Assembly: GCA_013331595.1 (NCBI GenBank)
Contig: DUGE01000039.1
Location: forward strand, 2,441-20,694
DNA: 18,254 bases
Direction of reading: 5' to 3'
Source: Microcaldota archaeon
GTDB lineage: Archaea; Micrarchaeota; Micrarchaeia; Norongarragalinales; UBA10210
A model generated the notes under the pieces. That model ran no database searches and was not told where the DNA came from. It saw only the letters and a program-made list of their open reading frames with translations. This document shows positions 7,839-13,854 of the stretch, in pieces (position 1 is the stretch's first letter; every line of letters begins with the position of its first letter). A program made the position numbers and the translations under genes.

Positions 7839-8930
7839 CTAGCGCTGGAGATGCTGCCGGAGTATTCTCCTGGCTTTTGCGCGTATTTGTGAAACGCGCG
7901 CTTCTGATATTCCACCCATTGCTCTCCCTGTCTCGGCCAGGGTTAGTCCTGCATGATGCGTCAGCAACAGGGCATACATATGATCCCTGTTGAGCAGGTC
8001 TTTCCGGTGCAAATCCAACATCCGTTCAAACACTCCCTGCGGTTTAGGCCTATTTTCTTCAACGGCCTCACCACCAGAACTCGCCAGGGCCTTTGCGTGC
8101 CGGGCCAACAATCTTTGCCGTCTAAAGTACGTTTGTATCGCATCCGACATAGCGCCAGATATTCTGCGTTGGGCAAACGCCGCTAAAGTCACTCCTCTTG
8201 TTTCATCATACCTCAAGGCAATAGACCTTAACCCGGCCATTGCTGCATCCTCCAAGATGTTTCGCGGAACTGAAGGCGAGCGACTTGCCCTCTTACTAGC
8301 TTCGGACAACGCCAGCGCCCGGTATTTTTCCACCAGCAGTTCGGCTTCACGCTCGCTCCTAGTTGCAGGTTTCTGGTTGGACCTCGTGCGGCTGAACGGG
8401 AGAAGCCCTAGTTTTCTGAGATCGTAAAGGATTCGCCCAAGGCTACTTTCTGGGATCTTGTGCTTTTTGACGAGTTCGTTGTAGATGGGCCTTCCCAAAG
8501 TCGGATCCCGGACATGTTGCAGGGCATCTTCTAAGATAGCTTTTTCTCTGGCCGTGAGGTTATGAACAGCTTTAGGCGGTTTCTCGAACGGCCGGGCAAG
8601 CGATTCCACGTGTTCAATTAGCTGCGCTGCACTCATTTCTTTCAAGTTGTAGGCTAATGGCTTGCGCTGAGACTTTCGGTAAATCTTGGATCGGCCTGCA
8701 TCTCCTTCTTTTACCGCTTGCTTAAAGGTTATGCCAGTCTGGGCCTTGGCAAGTTCGCCCCAACTACCATAGTCTAAGAAGGGTTTGCCTTGCTTGCCTT
8801 TCCGGGCCTTGGTTAAACCGTGCACGAGGACGTATCGACGGCGATTGAATACTCCACGTCTTCTTTCATCGACTAAATCTTTCACTTGCTGAAGAAGGGC
8901 TTCATCTGAATATTTTCTCGGGGTAACCAC
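7839..8930 (-). CDS. Sigma-70-like protein (region 2 and region 4) with N-terminal helix-turn-helix
   Basis: Residue numbers here count from the ATG at 9035; subtract 35 for the preferred start. Residues about 230-308 look like bacterial sigma-70 region 2: a long helix, then NILEDAAMAGLRSIALRYDE, TRGVTLAAFAQRRISGAM, and a basic stretch. This follows the FliA-type pattern of D-x-x-x-x-G-x-x-x-L ... YD-x-x-RG-x-x-x-x-x-[FY]A-x-x-R-I-x-GAM. Residues 351-398 look like region 4, with GLTLAETGRAMGGISEARVSQI as the helix-turn-helix. Region 3 is replaced by a short linker. Residues 159-215 form a separate winged-helix-like domain, and the N-terminus is basic and unrecognised. I prefer GTG at 8930 because the ATG at 9035 would overlap the divergent gene's start and lie upstream of the shared TATA box. 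It may be a transcription factor using part of the sigma fold. Whether it binds archaeal RNA polymerase is unknown. Confidence 0.75.
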   Translation of the reverse strand: MVTPRKYSDEALLQQVKDLVDERRRGVFNRRRYVLVHGLTKARKGKQGKPFLDYGSWGELAKAQTGITFKQAVKEGDAGRSKIYRKSQRKPLAYNLKEMSAAQLIEHVESLARPFEKPPKAVHNLTAREKAILEDALQHVRDPTLGRPIYNELVKKHKIPESSLGRILYDLRKLGLLPFSRTRSNQKPATRSEREAELLVEKYRALALSEASKRASRSPSVPRNILEDAAMAGLRSIALRYDETRGVTLAAFAQRRISGAMSDAIQTYFRRQRLLARHAKALASSGGEAVEENRPKPQGVFERMLDLHRKDLLNRDHMYALLLTHHAGLTLAETGRAMGGISEARVSQIRAKARRILRQHLQR

Positions 8931-8991
8931 TAGAACACATCTGCCGCGTAAAATAAAAACAGCAACGGGCGGGAAAAGTTCAAGTAGAGTA

Positions 8992-8999
8992 TTTATATT
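8992..8999. promoter_or_regulatory. Shared bidirectional TATA element
   Basis: TTTATATT reads as a TATA box on both strands. On plus its centre is about 26 bases before the ATG at 9022, giving a leaderless message. On minus it predicts a start near 8970, about 40 bases before the sigma-like GTG at 8930. Confidence 0.5.
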
Positions 9000-9021
9000 T
9001 TTCCAAACTCCAGCGTATTCT

Positions 9022-10089
9022 ATGCCTGAATTCATTATACGCCGCGAAAGCCAGATTTACGATGGCAGCATCCCTCGAAACACCCGCTTCGTGGTTTTTG
9101 AAGGAATTGCGCCAACTGCAAAAAGACTCCAAGCATTAAAGAAAAGACTGGGACAAATCGAGGCAGCAATAATTCCACAGCACCATGCTTCGTCAGTTGG
9201 GGCCAAAAGCAAGGAAATTGCGGAAAAAAACGGGCTGAAGCTTCACATTGAAGACGCCACGAAATACGAAGAATTTCTTGAGCGAAAATTTGCAGAATTT
9301 CGGAGGCAAGCGGAAGCGCTTGAAGACAAAACAAAAAGCGATGAACTGGAAAGAGCAATCGCATTGTTCAAAACCAATGCAACCCATCGCGAAAAAGTTT
9401 TGCTTGCAACAGCATTCCAACTCGGAAGCAACACGAAATATAACGATCTTCTTGTTCCAGATTCTCAAAAACGAGAAAAAGAAGTTGGATTTGCTATTGG
9501 TTCCATCAATTTTGTTGCAAGGCTAGACTTGAGGAAACTGTTTGAAGCATCCGTAAAAAAAGGGAATGAAAATTTAGTCTCAAGCAGGGCGTTCCAGTTA
9601 TCGGTTGGATATTTAGGGCCGGAACATTCGCTTAGCCATCACGATGCGGATCACTTATTACGACCAATTTATTTGGGAAAAACTTTGGCAAACGTAAGTT
9701 TTTTCAACAATAAGGATGGAGAAAAAAGTGAATTGTCGATTGCACAAGTTCAAGGGGTGGAAGGCTTTAACATATTCGGGAGAGGTGTAGTAAGCCCAGA
9801 AATGGAAGAGCATAAGAAAAACATTAACTGGAAGCGGCTGAGTTTCAGTTTAATGGAAGTGCTTGCGGCAGCTGCTGGAAGGCCGACAATTTCTAGTATC
9901 GGCGCTGCCACCGCAACAGCATGGGGAAACATTCAAATGGATGCGGCAAAACAAATCTATGATTTTCCAGAAAGGTTAAAATGGAAAGGCCACCCTTCAA
10001 GAGACTATCCACAGCACGTTGGAAGTTGGACTAAAGAACCTGACAGGAAAGAACTTTTGAAAAAATACGGAAGAGAACTGAAGCCCTAG
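9022..10089 (+). CDS. Hypothetical protein, divergent partner of the sigma-like gene
   Basis: 355 residues, with no family recognised and no signal peptide or membrane helix. The N-terminal 60 residues are mixed strand and helix (FIIRRESQIYDGS, FVVFEGIAP). Residues about 60-120 are highly charged and probably coiled coil (YEEFLERKFAEFRRQAEALE). The C-terminal part has a His/Asp cluster (HSLSHHDADHLLRP, about 203-216) that could bind a metal. A segment WKRLSFSLMEVLAAAAGRP (about 272-290) is followed by a Gly/Ala/Thr-rich stretch (SSIGAATATAWG). The ATG at 9022 suits a leaderless transcript from the TATA at 8992-8999. Composition is more AT-rich than the polymerase genes. It converges with the PIN gene, with one base between stops. 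Co-regulation with the sigma-like gene is an inference from the shared promoter. Confidence 0.6.
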   Translation: MPEFIIRRESQIYDGSIPRNTRFVVFEGIAPTAKRLQALKKRLGQIEAAIIPQHHASSVGAKSKEIAEKNGLKLHIEDATKYEEFLERKFAEFRRQAEALEDKTKSDELERAIALFKTNATHREKVLLATAFQLGSNTKYNDLLVPDSQKREKEVGFAIGSINFVARLDLRKLFEASVKKGNENLVSSRAFQLSVGYLGPEHSLSHHDADHLLRPIYLGKTLANVSFFNNKDGEKSELSIAQVQGVEGFNIFGRGVVSPEMEEHKKNINWKRLSFSLMEVLAAAAGRPTISSIGAATATAWGNIQMDAAKQIYDFPERLKWKGHPSRDYPQHVGSWTKEPDRKELLKKYGRELKP

Positions 10090-10090
10090 A

Positions 10091-10498
10091 TTATCTTTGC
10101 GCTATCTCTTCAGGGGTTGCGGTTTCAACGTATTTTCTGGCTTCCTTGCGCAAGAGCCAGTCGCTGGAAACCAGCACGGCATTCAAATCAACGGCAGTCT
10201 TGATTACAGGCAAGTCGGATTTGAGCTTGTCGGGCAAAACGAGTTTCTTGAATTCCCTTACTTGCGGGGTAGGCAAAATATGCAACCGCTGCCTAGCCGC
10301 ATCAATCGCAATGCCTATTTTATCTGGCGAAAAGCCGCCTTCACTTCCGAGAAACCAGCGCAATTCCTTCAAGCAATATTCATTAGAATAGTTGTTTTCA
10401 CTCTTTTGCTCAACAAGTTTGAAAGAGGCGATAGATTTTCTAGTAGCCCATCCGATTAAAACAGTGGTGTCGAGTACCAGTCTTTTTTCAAAATCCAC
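10091..10498 (-). CDS. vapC: PIN-domain toxin (VapC-like ribonuclease)
   Basis: A PIN-domain protein of 135 residues, the toxin half of a type II toxin-antitoxin pair. PIN toxins are Mg-dependent endoribonucleases. The acidic cluster is visible: D10 (VLDTTVLIG), E40 or E45 (NEYCLKEL), D95 (SDLPVIKTAV) and D113 (SSDWLLRKEA). The GTG start at 10498 overlaps the antitoxin's TAG by one base (TAGTG), so translation is probably coupled. All expected acidic residues are present, so the nuclease looks intact. The target RNA cannot be told from sequence. Confidence 0.8.
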   Translation of the reverse strand: MDFEKRLVLDTTVLIGWATRKSIASFKLVEQKSENNYSNEYCLKELRWFLGSEGGFSPDKIGIAIDAARQRLHILPTPQVREFKKLVLPDKLKSDLPVIKTAVDLNAVLVSSDWLLRKEARKYVETATPEEIAQR

Positions 10499-10767
10499 TA
10501 AACGTCTTCGGGGTATTCAGACTTATATAGTTGACGGCCGATTCGTCTGGAGGCTTCAACGATTTTCTTGCGCGTCAATTTCTTGGATTTTGCCCAGGCG
10601 GCGATTTCCTTCAAAACCGCTTCTTCCACGACAAATGCTTTTTTAAGCATAATCCCGTTATTCTCCGCTTCAATACTGAGAACCGAGCCTTCGCTAATAC
10701 CAAACTTTCTCCGAAGTTCAGCAGGCAAAGTGACCTGCCCGTGAACATTGACGCTAGCCGAAACCAT
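10498..10767 (-). CDS. vapB: AbrB/MazE-type antitoxin
   Basis: 89 residues with a swapped-hairpin AbrB DNA-binding domain at the N-terminus: VNVHGQVTLPAELRRKFGI, then GSVLSIEAENNGIMLKK. A helical C-terminal tail (VEEAVLKEIAAWAKSKKL) would wrap the toxin. It lies directly upstream of the PIN gene and shares a base with its start. The family binds its own promoter, and a 27-base palindrome sits just upstream of the ATG (10777-10803). The predicted transcript is nearly leaderless. Confidence 0.82.
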   Translation of the reverse strand: MVSASVNVHGQVTLPAELRRKFGISEGSVLSIEAENNGIMLKKAFVVEEAVLKEIAAWAKSKKLTRKKIVEASRRIGRQLYKSEYPEDV

Positions 10768-10776
10768 TCAAAGCAC

Positions 10777-10803
10777 AATAAAGTATTAAATTAATACTTT
10801 ATT
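10777..10803. promoter_or_regulatory. 27-base perfect palindrome: promoter/operator of the AbrB-PIN pair
   Basis: Two perfect 13-base arms (AATAAAGTATTAA and its complement) surround one central A. It begins ten bases upstream of the antitoxin ATG and is AT-rich enough to contain the TATA element. This fits autorepression by the antitoxin. Confidence 0.65.
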
Positions 10804-10821
10804 AATTGCTATGGCGAGATG

Positions 10822-12018
10822 CTAGATTATCTTCAGTTCCTTCCCGATTTTCTCGAACGCAGCCAAGGCGAAATCCAAGTCTTCCTTCGAAAGGCCGGAG
10901 TTCATCATCGTGCGGATGCGCGCCTTGTCCTTCGCCACCATAGGAAAGATGATGGGAAGGGCGAAAACTCCTTCCTCGAAAAGCCTCTCGCTCAAGCGCT
11001 TTGCTTTTGCAGATTCTCCCACCATAACTGGCGTAATGGGCGTTTCGCTTACGCCGGTATCAAAACCCATTTGCTGCAATTGCTGCTTGAAGTATTTCGT
11101 GTTCTCCCAAAGCTTCTGCACGTGCTGCGGTTCCGTTTCCAAAACCTCCAACGCTGCAATGCAAGCTGCAACAGTTGCCGGGGGTGCCGAACCGCTCAAA
11201 AGCCAAGTGCGGCTTTTGTTCAAAGCAAAATTAACCAAATCACGACTTCCTGCAATGCTGCCCCCAACCACTCCAAAAGCTTTTGAGAAAGTGCCCATTT
11301 CAACATGCACTTTGCCCTCTAAATGAAAGTGGGAAACTATGCCCCTTCCGCATTCACCCAAAACGCCGTCTCCGTGGGCATCGTCGACAAAGACCATTGC
11401 ACCGTGCTCGTCCGCAAGCTTCTGTATCGCATCAAGGGGAGCAATATCCCCATCCATGCTAAAAACACCATCAGTGATAATTAGGATTCTTCTTGGCGGA
11501 GCCGGCCTTGCGTCAGCCTCCCGCAAAACCCGCTCTAAATCGGCAACGTCACGGTGCTTGAAAACCGCCCGCTCGGCCTTAGTCAAACGAACTCCGTCAA
11601 TTATGGAGCCGTGGTTCAGCTCGTCGCTTACAATCAAATCGCCTTCGCCCGCAAGCGCTGGAATCAAACCTGCGTTGGCCGCAAAGCCGGTCTGGTAGTA
11701 AAGAGAAGCCTCAACGCCCTTGAACGAAGCGATTTTTTCCTCCAACTGTGAGTGCAAATCCATTGTACCGGCAATTGCACGCACACTGCCGCTCCCAGCA
11801 CCATGGGTTTCTATTGCCTCGATTGCAGCCTGCTTGAGCTTCGGGTGGTTAGACAAATTCAGGTAGTTGTTAGAGCAAAGCATCAAAACTGGTTTCCCAT
11901 CAACAACCGCATGCGGCTGGGAAGCTCCTTGCAAAACGCGAATGCGCCAGTTCAAACTCTGCGCGACAAGCGAATCATACTCCTGCTTCAAAAACGCAGT
12001 AGGATTTCTCTCGACCAA
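10822..12018 (-). CDS. kbl: 2-amino-3-ketobutyrate CoA ligase (glycine C-acetyltransferase)
   Basis: A PLP enzyme of the alpha-oxoamine synthase family, 398 residues, the same length as E. coli Kbl. It cleaves 2-amino-3-oxobutyrate with CoA to glycine and acetyl-CoA. Visible features are the N-terminal substrate loop (SNNYLNLSNHP), GAGSGSVRAIAGT, the PLP-nitrogen Asp and His in DDAHG (D212, H215), and the Schiff-base lysine in GTFSKAFG (K246). I chose TTG at 12018 because AAGGTGAT lies four bases upstream. A TTG at 12063 would add 15 residues. The divergent neighbour is threonine dehydrogenase, which makes the Kbl substrate. That context favours Kbl over BioF (8-amino-7-oxononanoate synthase), which has the same fold. 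The gene leads into the AbrB-PIN pair on the same strand. Confidence 0.9.
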   Translation of the reverse strand: MVERNPTAFLKQEYDSLVAQSLNWRIRVLQGASQPHAVVDGKPVLMLCSNNYLNLSNHPKLKQAAIEAIETHGAGSGSVRAIAGTMDLHSQLEEKIASFKGVEASLYYQTGFAANAGLIPALAGEGDLIVSDELNHGSIIDGVRLTKAERAVFKHRDVADLERVLREADARPAPPRRILIITDGVFSMDGDIAPLDAIQKLADEHGAMVFVDDAHGDGVLGECGRGIVSHFHLEGKVHVEMGTFSKAFGVVGGSIAGSRDLVNFALNKSRTWLLSGSAPPATVAACIAALEVLETEPQHVQKLWENTKYFKQQLQQMGFDTGVSETPITPVMVGESAKAKRLSERLFEEGVFALPIIFPMVAKDKARIRTMMNSGLSKEDLDFALAAFEKIGKELKII

Positions 12019-12022
12019 AAAA

Positions 12023-12030
12023 ATCACCTT
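12023..12030 (-). promoter_or_regulatory. Strong Shine-Dalgarno that sets the kbl start
   Basis: Minus-strand AAGGTGAT, an excellent match to the archaeal 16S 3' end, sits four bases before TTG at 12018. The GTG inside it is in frame and could be an alternative start. Confidence 0.65.
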
Positions 12031-12074
12031 TGAAATATTTCCAACTAAAGGATATAGAAACAAATGAAGGCAAG

Positions 12075-12084
12075 AAAATTAAAA
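12075..12084 (-). promoter_or_regulatory. Possible TATA element for kbl
   Basis: Minus-strand TTTTAATTTT predicts a start near 12055 and a leader of about 37 bases. An alternative is CTATATCC at about 12051-12058. Confidence 0.25.
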
Positions 12085-12144
12085 CACTCGCGGCAACGAC
12101 AATCGGCGAACACTATTCGGTTTTTATTCGTTTCTTGCACAAAT

Positions 12145-12154
12145 GATTTAATCA
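12145..12154 (+). promoter_or_regulatory. Possible TATA element for tdh
   Basis: GATTTAATCA lies about 50 bases before the GTG at 12200, leaving a leader of about 26 bases that contains the purine-rich GGGTGAGAGG. Confidence 0.25.
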
Positions 12155-12199
12155 AAATAGAGGCAATCGAAACATTGAATTGAAAAGGGTGAGAGGTTA

Positions 12200-13150
12200 G
12201 TGAAAAAAATACTGGTTACAGGCGCGTTTGGGCAAATCGGTTCTGAGTTAGTTCCGGCGTTGAGGAGCAGGCACGGCAAGGAAAACGTGATTGCAGCTGA
12301 CGTAAGGCCTCCGAGCGAAGAGCAGAAAAGCCACGGACCCACGGAAGTTTTGGACGTAACGAAAACGGCGGATTTGGAGAGAGCGATTAGTGCCCATTCC
12401 GTCGACACAATATACCACCTAGCCGGCTTGATTTCCGCGGGAAGCGAAAAAAACCCCGAGCTCGGATGGCAGGTTAACATGGTCGGCTTGAAAAACGTCC
12501 TCGACGTGTGCGTCAAGCACAAAATAAGGCTCTTCTGGCCAAGCTCAATAGCGGTATTCGGCCCGAACACTCCGAAAAAAATGACGCCGCAACATACGGT
12601 AATCGAGCCCACGACAATCTACGGCGTGGCGAAGATCGCCGGCGAATTGCTATGCCAATATTACTACAAGAGGTACGGCCTCGATGTCAGGAGCGTCAGG
12701 TATCCCGGCATAATCCAATGGAAAACCGACCCGGCGGACGGAACCACGGAATACTCCATCGCAATGTTTTACGAAGGGCTCAAGACAGGGAAATATCAGT
12801 GTTTCCTGCGCGAAGATTCAGCGCTCCCGATGATGTACATAGACGACGCCATAAAGGCCACCCTGGACTTGATGGACGCGCCCTCAGAAAAACTAACCAT
12901 AAGGATGAGCTACAACCTTGCCGCAGTAACCTTTACTCCGAAAGAGTTGGCGGACGAGCTAAAGAAGCACATTCCCAACCTCTCGGTCACTTACGCTCCA
13001 GACTTCCACCAGCCGATTGCAGACTCTTGGCCCCAGTCAATAGACGATTCCCAGGCTAGGGAAGACTGGAACTGGAAGCACAAGTACGGCCTGGCCGAAA
13101 TGACTGAAATAATGTTCAAGAACCTGAGCAAAAAACTCGGCATGGCCTGA
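12200..13150 (+). CDS. tdh: L-threonine 3-dehydrogenase, short-chain (SDR/epimerase-like) type
   Basis: An NAD-dependent enzyme of 316 residues that oxidises L-threonine to 2-amino-3-oxobutyrate. It belongs to the extended SDR class, not the zinc-dependent MDR class. The Rossmann NAD motif is VTGAFGQIG (G8-G14). The catalytic serine region is PSSIAVFGP, and the YxxxK pair is Y141 and K145 (IYGVAK). The segments RYPGIIQWKTDPADGTTEY, LPMMYIDDAIKATLDLMDAP and FTPKELADELKKHIP closely match known SDR threonine dehydrogenases such as those of Thermoplasma and Flavobacterium. The GTG start follows GGGTGAGAGG. Its divergent partner kbl supports this substrate assignment over a nucleotide-sugar epimerase. 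It probably acts in the cytoplasm. Confidence 0.92.
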   Translation: MKKILVTGAFGQIGSELVPALRSRHGKENVIAADVRPPSEEQKSHGPTEVLDVTKTADLERAISAHSVDTIYHLAGLISAGSEKNPELGWQVNMVGLKNVLDVCVKHKIRLFWPSSIAVFGPNTPKKMTPQHTVIEPTTIYGVAKIAGELLCQYYYKRYGLDVRSVRYPGIIQWKTDPADGTTEYSIAMFYEGLKTGKYQCFLREDSALPMMYIDDAIKATLDLMDAPSEKLTIRMSYNLAAVTFTPKELADELKKHIPNLSVTYAPDFHQPIADSWPQSIDDSQAREDWNWKHKYGLAEMTEIMFKNLSKKLGMA

Positions 13151-13178
13151 ACGCAGAACGCGTAAAACCGACCCAAAG

Positions 13179-13187
13179 TTTTTATAT
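13179..13187 (+). promoter_or_regulatory. TATA box of the RHH-PIN toxin-antitoxin pair
   Basis: TTTTTATAT predicts transcription from about 13208-13212, giving a nearly leaderless antitoxin message. It lies 28 bases after the tdh stop, so the pair has its own promoter. Confidence 0.55.
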
Positions 13188-13193
13188 GGGATT

Positions 13194-13212
13194 CCACATA
13201 AAAAATATGTGG
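13194..13212. repeat. Inverted repeat at the RHH-PIN transcription start, candidate operator
   Basis: CCACATA and TATGTGG are perfect 7-base arms around AAAAA. The repeat lies between the TATA box and the ATG at 13218, covering the predicted start point, where a bound antitoxin would block transcription. Confidence 0.55.
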
Positions 13213-13217
13213 TTGGA

Positions 13218-13460
13218 ATGCCAAATATGACGTTTTCTGTTACTGACGAGTTCAAGCAAAGGATGGACGAGCATAAGCACATCAGATGGTCTAGTGCAGT
13301 CAGGGCAATGATTGAAAGACAACTTGACGAATTTGAAGAATTTGAGTCACTGGTTCAAAAGAGCCGCATTACCCAGAAGGATATTGACGACATTTCAAGA
13401 AAAGTACGCAAGGCAGCAGCCAAGCATTTTAGGGAGTTGCTCAATGAAACTAGTCATTGA
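13218..13460 (+). CDS. vapB: Ribbon-helix-helix-like antitoxin
   Basis: 80 residues. The N-terminus MTFSVTDEFKQRMDEHKHIRWSSAVRAMI fits a ribbon-helix-helix DNA-binding domain (a strand, a helix, a turn with WS, a helix). A long charged helical tail (EFEEFESLVQKSRIT ... SRKVRKAAAKHF) would bind the toxin. The ATG at 13218 fits the predicted transcription start. A GTG at 13209 would add three residues, and an ATG at 13227 is also possible. It overlaps the PIN gene by 17 bases. It is unrelated in fold to the AbrB antitoxin at 10498. Confidence 0.75.
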   Translation: MPNMTFSVTDEFKQRMDEHKHIRWSSAVRAMIERQLDEFEEFESLVQKSRITQKDIDDISRKVRKAAAKHFRELLNETSH

Positions 13461-13854
13461 CGCAAACATTCTTTTTGCGGCTTTGATAAAGGAAGGCTTG
13501 ACGAAAAGACTGGTTTTCAGCCCCGAGCTTTGCCTCTATTCACCAGGGTTCATAATCGAGGAATTCGTTAAGCATAAGGAAATGCTATTCTTAAAATACG
13601 GTGGAGGCCAGATTGAATTTGACCGCACGCTTGAACTGCTGCTCAAGCAAATCATTATTGTCGGAGAGGGGGAACTGTGCCCGTTCTTACAAGCAGCAAA
13701 GACCCTTTTGACTGACGAACAGGACGCAGCTTACTTGGCCTGCGCGTTGTACGTCGGCTGCGGCATCTGGAGCAACGACAAGGAATTCAAAAAGCAACGC
13801 CGTATTCCGGTCAAAACAACTGAAGAGCTAGTGAAAGAAGTCGGACTATTGTAA
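13444..13854 (+). CDS. vapC: PIN-domain toxin (VapC-like), second copy
   Basis: 136 residues with PIN acidic residues at D6 (LVIDANILFAAL), E39 or E40 (PGFIIEEFVKH), D94 (DEQDAAYLACAL) and D112 (WSNDKEF). The TDEQDAAYLACAL and SNDKEF segments are typical of a PIN subfamily often paired with RHH antitoxins. I chose ATG at 13444, where the PIN fold begins. The longer frame upstream lies inside the antitoxin gene. The 3' end overlaps the GlyRS gene tail by nine bases in convergent orientation. The nuclease looks intact. Confidence 0.82.
   Translation: MKLVIDANILFAALIKEGLTKRLVFSPELCLYSPGFIIEEFVKHKEMLFLKYGGGQIEFDRTLELLLKQIIIVGEGELCPFLQAAKTLLTDEQDAAYLACALYVGCGIWSNDKEFKKQRRIPVKTTEELVKEVGLL

Noticed and set aside
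12105..12126. A small hairpin (CGAA ... TTCG) followed by T5 between kbl and tdh, considered as a terminator
   Set aside because: No plus-strand gene ends there, and a four-base stem is too weak.
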